A DNA stretch of 64,000 nucleotides from Exiguobacterium qingdaonense (GTDB taxonomy: Bacteria > Bacillota > Bacilli > Exiguobacteriales > Exiguobacteriaceae), in NCBI RefSeq assembly GCF_018617855.1, contig NZ_JACSKY010000001.1, positions 613,543 to 677,542 on the forward strand, given 5' to 3'. The notes under the pieces were generated by a model. It did not search any database. It worked only from the letters and a program-made list of their open reading frames with translations, and was not told the DNA's origin. The position numbers and the translations under genes are program-made. Below are positions 33,988-43,290 of this stretch, one piece after another. Each line of letters begins with the position of its first letter. Position 1 is the stretch's first letter.

Positions 33988-34458
33988 TTATTCTTCTGGC
34001 ACACCCGACACTTCCGTCACAATAACTCCCGTATCCCCGACTTTTCCTAGGTTTTCTACGGTCGGGTCTTCATACGCCAACACATGAAACTCCTGCTCGA
34101 TCGTACGGATGACATAATGCGCGAGCGCGCCACGGTTACGGTTCACCTTATGAATCGCCATCCGTTCACTGGCGAATGACATCAGGCGTGATGCGGAAAG
34201 TTTTACAATCGGATGCTCGTTCCATAACCCATCTTCTTTCATTCCGTGCTCTTCTTGTGTCCCTAAAAAGACGGCGTACTGTTCGAAGCGAATTCGGATG
34301 CGGTCGCGATTAGCGTCCCATGTAAGGAGCATCGTCGGATTCGCCGCTCCATAAAACGTCCACTCTAACGGGTAGTATGCCTCATTCTTCATTTGAAACG
34401 ATTCCATGTCGAGTACGTAGCGCTCGGTCGACATCAAGTAGTGTAAGTCTAGATTCAT
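33988..34458 (-). CDS. Hypothetical 156-residue protein
   Basis: Soluble protein without recognisable signal peptide, membrane helix or known domain. Strand-rich first half (TMLLTWDANRDRIRIRFEQYAVFLGT) and a mixed C-terminal half. AGGAGGGG is well placed before the ATG. Middle gene of the three-gene operon behind the EcsC-like gene. Function unknown. Confidence 0.65.
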   Translation of the reverse strand: MNLDLHYLMSTERYVLDMESFQMKNEAYYPLEWTFYGAANPTMLLTWDANRDRIRIRFEQYAVFLGTQEEHGMKEDGLWNEHPIVKLSASRLMSFASERMAIHKVNRNRGALAHYVIRTIEQEFHVLAYEDPTVENLGKVGDTGVIVTEVSGVPEE

Positions 34459-34491
34459 GAATGATCCCCTCCTGGAACATACAATATCTCC

Positions 34492-35325
34492 TTATATGAC
34501 TTCCCCGTCATTACGTGATCCCTCATCAATTTCTACAAATTCTGCTTCGATGATTTCAAGATTTTCACGCTTGACTGCTTCCACACTTTCAATAAACTCT
34601 GCTTCCGTCATGTTGACTCCTTCTTCAAGCGCATGCATGAGACGATTGCCCATCTTCGTCATCGATGAGTACGTGATTCCTCCTGAAATGACACCACCTG
34701 CGAGTGGGATCATCTTCGAGATCCCTTTGGCGAATGTGTCTTTCGTCATCTTCACCCCGATCATCGCCGACATTTTTTTGATGATTGGATAGTACACCGT
34801 TTTCATCAACGCTTTGTTCGGAATCTTTTTTAACGCCTCTTTCGATAGTTGTGCGGACAATGCTTTGATCGTTGCCGTCGCACCGCCTACTCCGAACATG
34901 ACACCTAGAAAGAGGATTAACTCTCCATTCACCCGTTCGACATCTAGTTCCCCGTCTTCCCAAAAGTCATCGTATCCATATAAATACCCGATTTCTTGCG
35001 CTAAACGGAGGGCAAACCCGAAGAATTGTGCGGTATCGGCTGGTATCGTAGCGGCGAGGCCGATGCCACCAGGTAGACCGGCCGCAAACGATGCGCTCGA
35101 ACTCTTCATCGTCTGATTGGCAATGTTCCGTTTCGCCACCTTTTTGATGACTGAAAGAGGGACGTTCGCCTCAAGCGGTCCCTTCTCTACAACCTCTGCC
35201 AGCTGACTCGCCGGCACGTACTTACTGAAACTTTGGGCTAGAAACTCTTTCCGGTCTACTTTCACCCCAGGTAGTTTCACTGCATTCGTCATTAATACTT
35301 CAAACATTTCTGACCCGTTCGCCAT
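34492..35325 (-). CDS. EcsC-family protein
   Basis: A 277-residue protein with the EcsC-like core: LPGGIGLAATIPADTAQFFGFALRLAQEIGYLYGYDDFW (about residues 85-125), then hydrophobic glycine-rich segments (VMFGVGGATATIKAL, IPLAGGVISGGITYSSM) that may contact the membrane, and an acidic C-terminus. The family is widespread in Firmicutes but its role is poorly defined. First of a three-gene operon; an AGAGGTG site precedes the ATG. Confidence 0.7.
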   Translation of the reverse strand: MANGSEMFEVLMTNAVKLPGVKVDRKEFLAQSFSKYVPASQLAEVVEKGPLEANVPLSVIKKVAKRNIANQTMKSSSASFAAGLPGGIGLAATIPADTAQFFGFALRLAQEIGYLYGYDDFWEDGELDVERVNGELILFLGVMFGVGGATATIKALSAQLSKEALKKIPNKALMKTVYYPIIKKMSAMIGVKMTKDTFAKGISKMIPLAGGVISGGITYSSMTKMGNRLMHALEEGVNMTEAEFIESVEAVKRENLEIIEAEFVEIDEGSRNDGEVI

Positions 35326-35452
35326 GACCTACACCTCTATTTTTCATATGTATCTTGTTCCATAATCTAGTTTCAGTATATACGGTTCCTCACATGAAAT
35401 GTAAAATACTCTCCTAATACCGATGTAATTTATATTCAAGGTCATTGAAACT

Positions 35453-35483
35453 AAAAAAAGGGAGCATCCGAACGGACCCTCCC
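35453..35483 (-). terminator. Terminator of the zapA-cvpA-polX-mutS2-DUF350 operon
   Basis: On the minus strand GGGAG..TCCG pairs with CGGA..CTCCC around a two-base loop (two mismatched pairs), followed by TTTTTTTAG. It lies just after the 28-codon ORF. Confidence 0.88.
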
Positions 35484-35490
35484 ACTTTCT

Positions 35491-35577
35491 TCAATAAAAG
35501 ATATACCATAGTGCCGCTGCCACTAAGAACAGCCCGGCCCCGATGAACAAGATTTTTGCCAATCGTTCGTATACCAT
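35491..35577 (-). CDS. 28-residue single-helix membrane peptide
   Basis: Encodes MVYERLAKILFIGAGLFLVA... with one hydrophobic helix (ILFIGAGLFLVAAALWYIF) and a short charged N-terminus. It has a GGTGAGG ribosome binding site that overlaps the end of the DUF350 gene, starts four bases after its stop, and is followed directly by the operon terminator. These signals make it a credible small gene. It might assist the DUF350 membrane protein; function unknown. Confidence 0.65.
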   Translation of the reverse strand: MVYERLAKILFIGAGLFLVAAALWYIFY

Positions 35578-35581
35578 GTCT

Positions 35582-35992
35582 TCACCTCACCAATGCCGCG
35601 CCGACGACGAGGGAGACCCCGATCGACAGCAAGAATGCCAACAACCCGACGGCGATATTTCCTTTTTGAATCTCGTCGTTCACCTTCAATGTCGGTGTCA
35701 AAAATTCGAACAACCAATATGTCACGAGGAGCAGAATAAATCCGAACCCGCCCCCGACGAAGATGTCGACCGTGCTCTCATAATAGCTCTCGACGACACG
35801 GAAGATGTTGGCGAGACCGACAATCTTCCCACCCGTCGCGAGGGCGACGGCGATGTTTCCTTTTTGAATCTCGCGCCAGTTGCTGTATGGCGTCGTCATC
35901 TCGAAGATGGCAAGACCGACGATAATCATCAGCCCTGCCATCGAATAGAGACCGAACGACTCCAGCATGACCACAAACGTTAACGTGCCCAT
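35582..35992 (-). CDS. DUF350 membrane protein (YshE-like)
   Basis: A 136-residue protein with four membrane helices and two internally repeated halves, each containing the motif Q-K-G-N-I-A-V-(A/G)-L (residues 41-49 and 104-112), the signature of DUF350. It follows mutS2 by 12 bases, the same order as yshE after mutSB in B. subtilis. Function unknown. Confidence 0.85.
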   Translation of the reverse strand: MGTLTFVVMLESFGLYSMAGLMIIVGLAIFEMTTPYSNWREIQKGNIAVALATGGKIVGLANIFRVVESYYESTVDIFVGGGFGFILLLVTYWLFEFLTPTLKVNDEIQKGNIAVGLLAFLLSIGVSLVVGAALVR

Positions 35993-36004
35993 TCTCGACT
36001 CCCC

Positions 36005-38359
36005 TTACTTCAGTTCGACGACCGTGACACCGAGTCCACCTTCGCCCATTCCACCCGGGCGTTGGCTCTTCACGTGACGATGTCCTTTTAAAAATTCTTG
36101 TGTCGCCTGACGCATCGCCCCGGTACCTAACCCGTGGATGATGCGGACGTTGTCATAGCCTGACACGAGTGCTTCATCGATATATTTATCGAGACGCATG
36201 AGCCCCTCTTCGACACGGACCCCACGTAGGTCAAGCTCGGACTTCGTCGAGCTCTGACGTTTGAGTGAGCTCCCTTTCGACTGAAGCGGCTTCTCTTTCG
36301 ATGGACCGATCTTCTGAAGGTCGTCCGCTTTGACATTCACTTTCATGATGCCGACTTGAACGTTGTACTCATTGTCATTGATTTGTTTCACGATGTAGCC
36401 TTTTTGGTTGAACGTCGTCACTTTCACTTCTTCGCCTTTACTGAACGTACGTTTCTGCTGGGCTTTTTGTTTCACTTTTTGGATCTTTTTCTCTTGGAGT
36501 GTCGGTTTTGCCGACTCGAGCTCTTTCTTCGCCGCGATAATCTCGTGCTCTTTGACGATGCCCTGTTCCCGGAGTTTCTTCAAGCGGTCGATGACTTCGT
36601 TCGCCTGACGCTTCGCTTGTTCGACGGCCTTCTCGGCTTTCGCCTCGGCCGCGCTATACAAGTTGTCGCGCTCGCGCTCGAACTCGGTCATCTTCGCCTC
36701 GAACGTCGCCTGTTCTTCTTCGAAGTCATGACGCTTGACGATGAGTTCTTGTTCGAGTTGCTCGGCGCGCTGTTTCGCCGCCTCTAGTTCGTTGATCATC
36801 GACTCGACCGACTCCGCGTCACTACCGACATGACTACGCGCCTTGTCGATGACCTGTTCGGACAGTCCGAGTCGACGACTGATCTCGAAGGCGTTCGAGC
36901 GACCCGGTACGCCGATCAAGAGGCGGTACGTCGGGCTGAGCGATTCGATATCGAACTCCATCGAGGCGTTCATGACGCCTTCACGGTTATACGCATACGC
37001 CTTCAGCTCCGAGTAGTGCGTCGTCGCCGCCACGCGCGCCCCGCGCCGTTTCACTTCGTCTAGAATCGCGATGGCGAGGGCGGCCCCTTCTTGCGGGTCC
37101 GTCCCGGCCCCAAGCTCATCGAAGAGGACGAGGGACATGAAGTCGATCTTGTCGAGCATGCCGACGATGTTCGTCATATGCGAGCTGAACGTCGAGAGAC
37201 TCTGTTCAATCGATTGCTCGTCCCCGATATCGGCATAGACCGCGTCAAACACGGAAAGCTCTGTCCCAAACTCTGCCGGGACGTATAGACCAGACTGTAC
37301 CATCAACTGAAGGAGTCCGATCGTCTTCAGTGTGACCGTCTTCCCGCCGGTGTTCGGTCCGGTGATGACGAGGGACGTATAATCTTCCCCGAGCTCGACC
37401 GTGATCGGGACGACCTCATCTTTCGGGATGAACGGGTGACGTGCCTGTTTCAACTTGATCTCTCGATTGTCGTTCAGCTTCGGCTCGGTCGCCTTCATCT
37501 CTTGCCCGTAGGCGACTTTTGCGAAGATGAAGTCGAGTTCGGCCAACACGTCGAGGTTTATCATGATGGCATCATGGACCCCACCGACCTCGTTCGAGAG
37601 GGCACTCAAAATCCGCTCGATCTCAGCGCGTTCTTTCAGACGAACTTCTTGAATCTCGTTGTTGATCGAGACGATCGCTTGTGGTTCGATGAAGAGCGTC
37701 TGACCGGAAGCCGACTGGTCGTGGACGATCCCACCGAACGCCTGACGGTACTCTTGCTTGACCGGCACGACATAACGGTCGTTCCGAATCGTGACGATGG
37801 CGTCTGAGAGCATCTTCGCGTTATTACGGAGAATGTTGTCAATGCGTGAGCGGACACTCCCCTCAAAGCTTCGGAGCTGCGTACGGAGCCCTCGGAGCTG
37901 TGAGCTCGCCGAATCCTGGACCGTCCCTTGGTCATCGATCGCATGGCGAATCGACTGTTCGACTTCGATGAGTTTCGTCAACTTGTCCGCATATTCATCG
38001 AGGCGCGGGATGCGAGTCTCCTCATTGTCTTCGTGAAACTTTTCGAAGAAGTTCTTCACTTGGCGACCGCCATACATGACGGCAGCGACGGCGAGCAACT
38101 CGCTCGTCGAGAGGACCGAGCCGATGGCGGCCCGTTTCACTTCCGCCCGGACGTCGGTGAGCCCACCGAGCGGGAGGCGGTCACGAAGGCGAACGACCTC
38201 GGTCGCCTCTTTCGTCACATTTAAATTCGAGAGTACCCGGTCGTATGAGTAATCCGGTTGCATGTGGAGCGCCAACTCTTTCCCGAGCGAGCTCGCCGCG
38301 TGACCGGCAAGCTGTTGACGCAATTTTTCATATTCTAATACGCGTAACGCGTGATCCAT
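36005..38359 (-). CDS. mutS2: Endonuclease MutS2
   Basis: A 784-residue MutS2: lever/clamp helices, ABC-type ATPase with ITGPNTGGKTVTLK (near residue 332) and FDELGAGTDPQEGAALA (near 412), a long coiled coil (about 515-640) and a C-terminal Smr domain beginning SELDLRGVRVEE with HGLGTGAMR. No N-terminal mismatch-recognition domain, as expected. MutS2 suppresses recombination or rescues collided ribosomes, depending on the species. Fifteen bases after polX, same operon. Confidence 0.96.
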   Translation of the reverse strand: MDHALRVLEYEKLRQQLAGHAASSLGKELALHMQPDYSYDRVLSNLNVTKEATEVVRLRDRLPLGGLTDVRAEVKRAAIGSVLSTSELLAVAAVMYGGRQVKNFFEKFHEDNEETRIPRLDEYADKLTKLIEVEQSIRHAIDDQGTVQDSASSQLRGLRTQLRSFEGSVRSRIDNILRNNAKMLSDAIVTIRNDRYVVPVKQEYRQAFGGIVHDQSASGQTLFIEPQAIVSINNEIQEVRLKERAEIERILSALSNEVGGVHDAIMINLDVLAELDFIFAKVAYGQEMKATEPKLNDNREIKLKQARHPFIPKDEVVPITVELGEDYTSLVITGPNTGGKTVTLKTIGLLQLMVQSGLYVPAEFGTELSVFDAVYADIGDEQSIEQSLSTFSSHMTNIVGMLDKIDFMSLVLFDELGAGTDPQEGAALAIAILDEVKRRGARVAATTHYSELKAYAYNREGVMNASMEFDIESLSPTYRLLIGVPGRSNAFEISRRLGLSEQVIDKARSHVGSDAESVESMINELEAAKQRAEQLEQELIVKRHDFEEEQATFEAKMTEFERERDNLYSAAEAKAEKAVEQAKRQANEVIDRLKKLREQGIVKEHEIIAAKKELESAKPTLQEKKIQKVKQKAQQKRTFSKGEEVKVTTFNQKGYIVKQINDNEYNVQVGIMKVNVKADDLQKIGPSKEKPLQSKGSSLKRQSSTKSELDLRGVRVEEGLMRLDKYIDEALVSGYDNVRIIHGLGTGAMRQATQEFLKGHRHVKSQRPGGMGEGGLGVTVVELK

Positions 38360-38374
38360 CTATCATGTTCCTTT

Positions 38375-40069
38375 CTATCGCTTCGCCGCAAAGAACGCCT
38401 TGGCGTCCTCAAACGTGAAACAGTTTATAATGTCCGATGGTTCGAGATAGGCTTTCCGTGCGTGTAACACGCCGAGTGCCATGTCTTCCATCATATCCGG
38501 GTGGTGCGTATCGGTGTTGATCATCACTTTGACGCCCGCCGCCTTCGCTTTCTTGAGCGTTGCGGCAGTCAGGTCGAGGCGGTTCGGGTTGGCGTTCAAC
38601 TCGAGCGCCGTCCCCGTCTCCTTGGCGAGTGCGATCAACTTGTCCTCGTCAATCGGATAGCCGTCCCGACGGCCGATGAGTCGACCCGTCGGATGGGCGA
38701 TCACGTTGACGTATGGGGACCGACAGGCGTTCTCGAGACGTGCCATGATCTCGTCGACGGATTGGTCCATCTTCGAATGGATTGAGGCGACGACATAGTC
38801 GAGCGTCTCTAAAAATTCGGGTTCATAGTCGAGCGTCCCGTCAGGACGGATGTCCATCTCGACGCCTCGCAACACGTTCATGTCGTGCGTCTTCGCAGCC
38901 TCGCGGATCTCTTCCCCTTGTGCCTCGAGCCGTTCCTCCGTCAAGCCATTGACGAACGTCAAGTACTTCCCGTGGTCGGTGATCGCCATCCACTCATAGC
39001 CGCGCCCCTTCATCGCCACAACGATCTCGTCGACGGTCAACTTTCCGTCCGACCAGACCGTGTGCATGTGGGCGTCCGCCTTGATATCCTCGAGCGTGAC
39101 GAGCTTCGATAAGTCGTGCTCGAACTCGGCATGCCCTTCCCGAAGTTCGGGCGGGATGAACGGGAGATTATAACGTTCGAACAGTTCTTCCTCTGTCTCC
39201 GGTTGCCATAGTCCATCTGCCGTCTCGACCCCATATTCAGAGATGGACTCTCCTTTCGCCTTGGCGAGTTGGCGCATGCGGACGTTGTGGTCCTTTGAAC
39301 CTGTGAAATGATGAAGCGTCGCGGCGAACGCGCCCGGCTCGACCATACGAAAGTCGACCGACACCATCTCTTCGCGTTCTAAGACGAGAGACACCTTCGT
39401 CTCGCCTGCCGCGATCACCTCGTTGATGAACGGAAGGGCGAGCAGTTTCTCCCGGAGCGCAATCGGTTCCTCGGTCGCGATGATGAAGTCGAGGTCTTTA
39501 CACGTCTCTTCGGCACGGCGGAAGCTCCCCCCGACCGAGTGACGCAAGACGAGCGTCTCCTTTTCTAACACGTCATCGATCTCCTCGACAATCGGTCGCA
39601 TGACCGCGTAAGCGAGTCGTTCCGGACGCGACTCTAGGTTCTTCGCTGCGGCGAGTAGCTTCTCGACACTCTTCGCCCCGAATCCCGGTAGCGCGGCCGC
39701 TGTCCCGTCTTCAAGCACACGGATGAGCGACTCCAAGTCGACGACGCCGACTTCCCGAAGTTTGGCGAGTTTCTTCCCGCCGAGCCCTTGAATCTTCAAG
39801 AGCTTCATCAGACCGAACGGGATCTCTTCTTGAAGCGCATCGAGCACTTCACTACGTCCTGTGTCCCGATACTCCTCAAGGACGACCGCCGTTCCTTTGC
39901 CGATGCCTGAGATGGACGTCAAGTCGTCGATGTCCTCGAGTTCGACGTCCGTGTTCTCGAGCGCCGTCGCGGCCTTACGGAACGCATTGATTTTAAACGG
40001 GTTCTCCCCTTTGATCTCCATATATTGCGCGATCTTCTCGAGCAACATCATCGCTTCCACTTTATTCAT
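38375..40069 (-). CDS. polX: DNA polymerase/3'-5' exonuclease PolX
   Basis: A 564-residue family X polymerase with helix-hairpin-helix repeats (LTSISGIGKGTAVVLEEY; LLKIQGLGGKKLAKL; LPGFGAKSVEKLL), the PolX palm and a C-terminal PHP exonuclease domain (DAHMHTVWSDGKLT, TDHGKYLTFVNG, NTDTHHPD). In the palm, CKDLDFIIAT supplies the usual D-x-D position. The start at 40069 (MNKVEAMMLL) follows a GGGGGAGA site; the 13-codon upstream extension is discarded. Base-excision repair role by homology. Confidence 0.95.
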   Translation of the reverse strand: MNKVEAMMLLEKIAQYMEIKGENPFKINAFRKAATALENTDVELEDIDDLTSISGIGKGTAVVLEEYRDTGRSEVLDALQEEIPFGLMKLLKIQGLGGKKLAKLREVGVVDLESLIRVLEDGTAAALPGFGAKSVEKLLAAAKNLESRPERLAYAVMRPIVEEIDDVLEKETLVLRHSVGGSFRRAEETCKDLDFIIATEEPIALREKLLALPFINEVIAAGETKVSLVLEREEMVSVDFRMVEPGAFAATLHHFTGSKDHNVRMRQLAKAKGESISEYGVETADGLWQPETEEELFERYNLPFIPPELREGHAEFEHDLSKLVTLEDIKADAHMHTVWSDGKLTVDEIVVAMKGRGYEWMAITDHGKYLTFVNGLTEERLEAQGEEIREAAKTHDMNVLRGVEMDIRPDGTLDYEPEFLETLDYVVASIHSKMDQSVDEIMARLENACRSPYVNVIAHPTGRLIGRRDGYPIDEDKLIALAKETGTALELNANPNRLDLTAATLKKAKAAGVKVMINTDTHHPDMMEDMALGVLHARKAYLEPSDIINCFTFEDAKAFFAAKR

Positions 40070-40090
40070 AAGTCTCCCCCTCTTCACACA

Positions 40091-40130
40091 GAAAAGGCCG
40101 ATACACAAGCACTAGCTTGCATTCCGGCCT
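40091..40130 (-). terminator. Imperfect hairpin between cvpA and polX
   Basis: On the minus strand AGGCCG...CAAGC pairs with GCTTG...CGGCCT and is followed by TTTTC. It may partially end zapA-cvpA transcripts before polX. Confidence 0.5.
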
Positions 40131-40136
40131 GTCGTG

Positions 40137-40673
40137 TCACAACATCTTATTTGAAAACCAATCGGATAGATATGGCGTGTCTTGAATGATATATGTCGCA
40201 AGCGACGAGTTGTCGACGGCGTTCTGAACACCGGCCATCGGAATGAACGCAATCACCCAAAGGATGAAGAACGTGATGACATACGCCTCGAAAAATCCGA
40301 GGACCGCCCCGATCAATCCCTTCAATTGGCGCAAGATCGGCAAGTCCGTCAAGAAGTCGAGCATCGCCAAGATGAGATGCAAGACGAGTTTCGTCATGAG
40401 GAACAGCACCACGAACCAAAAGATGTGGTAAAACGTCATCTCAATCCCCGAAAGGGAGTTGAGGTCTAATACGCCACCTGGAAGTGCACCGTCGAGCTGA
40501 GATGGATACGGGATCCACAGCTTGAACGCTTCTGCCAGGTCTTTATAGTACGTGTTGGCGACGAGAAAACTGATGACGAGCGCGACCCAATGGCCGAGCT
40601 GGAGAATCGCGCCACGACGGAAGCCGTTGACGATTCCGATAAACAAGAAAAACAGTATAAGTAGCGTAACCAT
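40137..40673 (-). CDS. CvpA-family membrane protein
   Basis: A 178-residue protein with four to five hydrophobic segments of the CvpA (colicin V production) family: FLFIGIVNGFRRGAILQLGHWVALVISFLVA at the N-terminus is characteristic. Equivalent to B. subtilis yshB, between zapA and polX. Eight bases downstream of zapA. Family members affect envelope homeostasis; the precise role is unclear. Confidence 0.85.
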   Translation of the reverse strand: MVTLLILFFLFIGIVNGFRRGAILQLGHWVALVISFLVANTYYKDLAEAFKLWIPYPSQLDGALPGGVLDLNSLSGIEMTFYHIFWFVVLFLMTKLVLHLILAMLDFLTDLPILRQLKGLIGAVLGFFEAYVITFFILWVIAFIPMAGVQNAVDNSSLATYIIQDTPYLSDWFSNKML

Positions 40674-40681
40674 GGATTGAA

Positions 40682-40903
40682 TTATTCTCCTGTACTTCGT
40701 TTAGTTTTGACGTGGTCGCTCGCGATTTGAATCGCGGCCAAGACCGCCGCCTGACGAGCATCTAGATGAGGGGATTGTTCACGAATCTCGCGGATCTTGC
40801 TGTCGACCAAAAAGCCTACTTCCCTCACATGATCGGCGGGTTCTTCGCTTACGATCGTATAGTCTTGACCCGCAATGTGAATCGTTGTTCGTTGTAACTG
40901 CAC
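40682..40903 (-). CDS. zapA: Cell division protein ZapA
   Basis: A 73-residue ZapA: RTTIHIAGQDYTIVSEEPADHVREVGFLVDSKIREI at the N-terminus and a C-terminal helix. It bundles FtsZ filaments at the division site. The start is a GTG at 40903, seven bases after AAGGAGG; a nearer GTG touches the Shine-Dalgarno sequence. First gene of the operon with cvpA, polX, mutS2 and DUF350. Confidence 0.9.
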   Translation of the reverse strand: MQLQRTTIHIAGQDYTIVSEEPADHVREVGFLVDSKIREIREQSPHLDARQAAVLAAIQIASDHVKTKRSTGE

Positions 40904-41120
40904 GCGCACCCCTCCTTTACGTCTGTCAGAATCAATCATAACATCGTTTTTATATTAGGAAAAGGAGAAGCCCCTTCCCTTGATATGTACAACATTTTCT
41001 ATTACCCTTCTTTATGGTTGTCAAACGTCTTTCTTCAAAAAAATGAAAAGAGATAGTGGCAACATCCTGTAAAATGTGCGAAAATATCAACTATTCAAAC
41101 AAAAAGAAAGGGTGATTGAT

Positions 41121-42329
41121 TTGAAACTACGCATTGGCCTCTTAGGCCGCATCATCATCGCGATCGCTTTCGGTATTTTGCTCGGGAGCATCGTACCAGA
41201 AAGCCAAAACTGGATCGTTCGGACGTTTGTGACGTTCAACACGGTCTTCGGGCAGTTTTTAGGCTTCGCCATCCCGCTGATCATTCTTGCCTTCATCATC
41301 CCAGGAATCGGGGAACTTGGAAAAGGAGCAGGAAAATTAGTCGGGCTCACAGCACTCATCGCCTATGCCTCGACGGTCGTCGCAGGAACGCTCGCCTACT
41401 TTGCAACGAGTAACTTGTTCCCGCAAATTCTGTCACGTTCGACAGTAGGGGCCGAGAACCCAGAAGAAGCCTTGCTTAAAGGATTCATGGAGTTTGAGAT
41501 TCCACCTGTATTCGGTGTCATGACCGCCCTCGTCTTGGCTTTCGTCATCGGGATCGGCATTGCCGCGATCGAGAGCAAGCGATCGCTCGACCTCGCTATG
41601 GATTTCCGAGATATCATCGAGCTCTTAATCAGTAAAGTCATTATTCCATTACTTCCAATCCACATCGCCGGAATATTCATGAACATGACATACGCCGGAC
41701 AGGTCGCAGAAATCCTTTCTGTGTTCTCGCTCGTATTCGTCACGATTATCGTCCTACACATGACGATGCTCATGATTCAGTATTCGATTGCGGGCGGTCT
41801 CAACAAAGAGAATCCGTTCAAGTTGCTCAAGACGATGATGCCGGCTTACTTCACAGCCATCGGGACGCAATCATCGGCCGCGACGATCCCGGTCACGCTT
41901 CGCCAAGCGAAGTTGAACAACACGGACGAAGGGGTCGCCAACTTCGTCATCCCGCTCTCGGCAACGATTCACTTGTCCGGGTCGACGATCACACTTACGT
42001 CGGTCGGTGTCGCCCTCATGTACTTGAACGGCATGCCGATGTCTTACGCGATCGTCCTTCCATTCATCCTCGCACTCGGTGTGACGATGATTGCGGCACC
42101 TGGCGTACCGGGTGGGGCCGTGATGGCATCGCTTGGACTGTTCGGTTCGATCCTCGGATTCGACGCGACGATGCAAAGCCTCGTCATCGCGCTCTACTTG
42201 GCGCAAGATAGCTTCGGGACAGCGACTAACGTCACGGGTGACGGTGCCATCGCGAAGATCGTCCATTACTTCAAGCACAACACGAAACTTCTCGACAACA
42301 CGTCGTCGAAACAAGAAGACATCGCATAA
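41121..42329 (+). CDS. Dicarboxylate/amino acid:cation symporter (DAACS family)
   Basis: A 402-residue secondary carrier of the GltP/GltT family with about eight helices and re-entrant loops; the substrate-site stretch AIGTQSSAATIPVTLRQ (near 265-280) is characteristic. It imports glutamate, aspartate or related dicarboxylates (possibly cystine) with Na+ or H+. The frame opens earlier at a GTG, but AAAGGGTGA sits five bases before TTG at 41121, giving the usual N-terminus. Divergent from zapA. Confidence 0.88.
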   Translation: MKLRIGLLGRIIIAIAFGILLGSIVPESQNWIVRTFVTFNTVFGQFLGFAIPLIILAFIIPGIGELGKGAGKLVGLTALIAYASTVVAGTLAYFATSNLFPQILSRSTVGAENPEEALLKGFMEFEIPPVFGVMTALVLAFVIGIGIAAIESKRSLDLAMDFRDIIELLISKVIIPLLPIHIAGIFMNMTYAGQVAEILSVFSLVFVTIIVLHMTMLMIQYSIAGGLNKENPFKLLKTMMPAYFTAIGTQSSAATIPVTLRQAKLNNTDEGVANFVIPLSATIHLSGSTITLTSVGVALMYLNGMPMSYAIVLPFILALGVTMIAAPGVPGGAVMASLGLFGSILGFDATMQSLVIALYLAQDSFGTATNVTGDGAIAKIVHYFKHNTKLLDNTSSKQEDIA

Positions 42330-42401
42330 CGAACGACTCATAAACGGGCAAGCCATCAGGTTTGTCCGTTTTTGTCTACATATAATAAAGGAGAGATACA
42401 T

Positions 42402-43247
42402 ATGGAATGGATTGAATGGAAGGACCCCGCACGCTTCTCCGACCGGGTCATGGCATCATTGCTAAAAGAGGAAGCGAAGAACAGCCTCATGATCGGCGTC
42501 TTGAATAACGTCAAACAAGGAATCTATGAAACGTTTCATCAGTTCACGGTAGAAGAGGACGGGGAGCTCCTCGCCATCCTCCAAGCGACACCGCCCCATC
42601 CACTTCACTATATCGTCGTGAAGCGGGAACGTTCGGACACCCTCCCGTCCTTCATCATCCGACACCTTCTCGATGAAGAGGCGCCGTTCACCGAGGTCAT
42701 CTCGGAACGTGCACAAGCCGAGCGATTCGGGAAGACGTGGCAGGAGTTGACGTCTGGGACGAGTGAGATCAACATGTCCCAAGCGCTCTATCGCCTCGAC
42801 GGTGTGGAAGACGTCGATATGGCGAACGGTCGTATGCGAGAGGCGACCCCAGCCGACCAAGGGCAACTCGAGGCCTGGTACAGCGCCTTTGAAGCCGAAT
42901 CAGGTCTCCGATCATCTTCACCAGAAAAGGTGACAAAGGCCGTACAATTGATGCTCGAGAGAGAGGAAGCCGTCTTTTGGGAGGTCGACGGGCAGGTCGT
43001 ATCCTGTGCGAAACGTGCACGACCGACCGAGAACGGCATCACCGTCTCGTTCGTGTATACGTCACCTGACGCACGTGGGAGAGGATATGCGCGAAGCCTC
43101 GTCGCCGTCCTCAGCCGTAAGTTACTCGAGACGAAGTCGTTTTGCGTCCTTTACACGGATTTGACGAATCCGACATCAAACAAAATCTATCAGGAGGTCG
43201 GTTATGAACAAGTGATGGAATCCGCCTGGATCAGGCTCACTAGCTGA
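42402..43247 (+). CDS. GNAT-family N-acetyltransferase
   Basis: A 281-residue acetyltransferase. The C-terminal half has the acetyl-CoA-binding motif TSPDARGRGYARSLVAVLSRKLL and the terminal NKIYQEVGYE motif; the N-terminal half resembles a degenerate second GNAT domain, as in the YnaD/MnmE-like two-domain enzymes. AAAGGAGAGA precedes the ATG. Substrate unknown. Confidence 0.82.
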   Translation: MEWIEWKDPARFSDRVMASLLKEEAKNSLMIGVLNNVKQGIYETFHQFTVEEDGELLAILQATPPHPLHYIVVKRERSDTLPSFIIRHLLDEEAPFTEVISERAQAERFGKTWQELTSGTSEINMSQALYRLDGVEDVDMANGRMREATPADQGQLEAWYSAFEAESGLRSSSPEKVTKAVQLMLEREEAVFWEVDGQVVSCAKRARPTENGITVSFVYTSPDARGRGYARSLVAVLSRKLLETKSFCVLYTDLTNPTSNKIYQEVGYEQVMESAWIRLTS

Positions 43248-43290
43248 AACGAATCGCCTCCCCTATACTAATAGGTGGAGGCGATGATTC

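Noticed and set aside
36356..36787. Plus-strand Phe/Leu-rich ORF of 143 codons
   Set aside because: It is the antisense shadow of the charged coiled coil of mutS2; codon pattern and lack of ribosome binding site argue against a gene.
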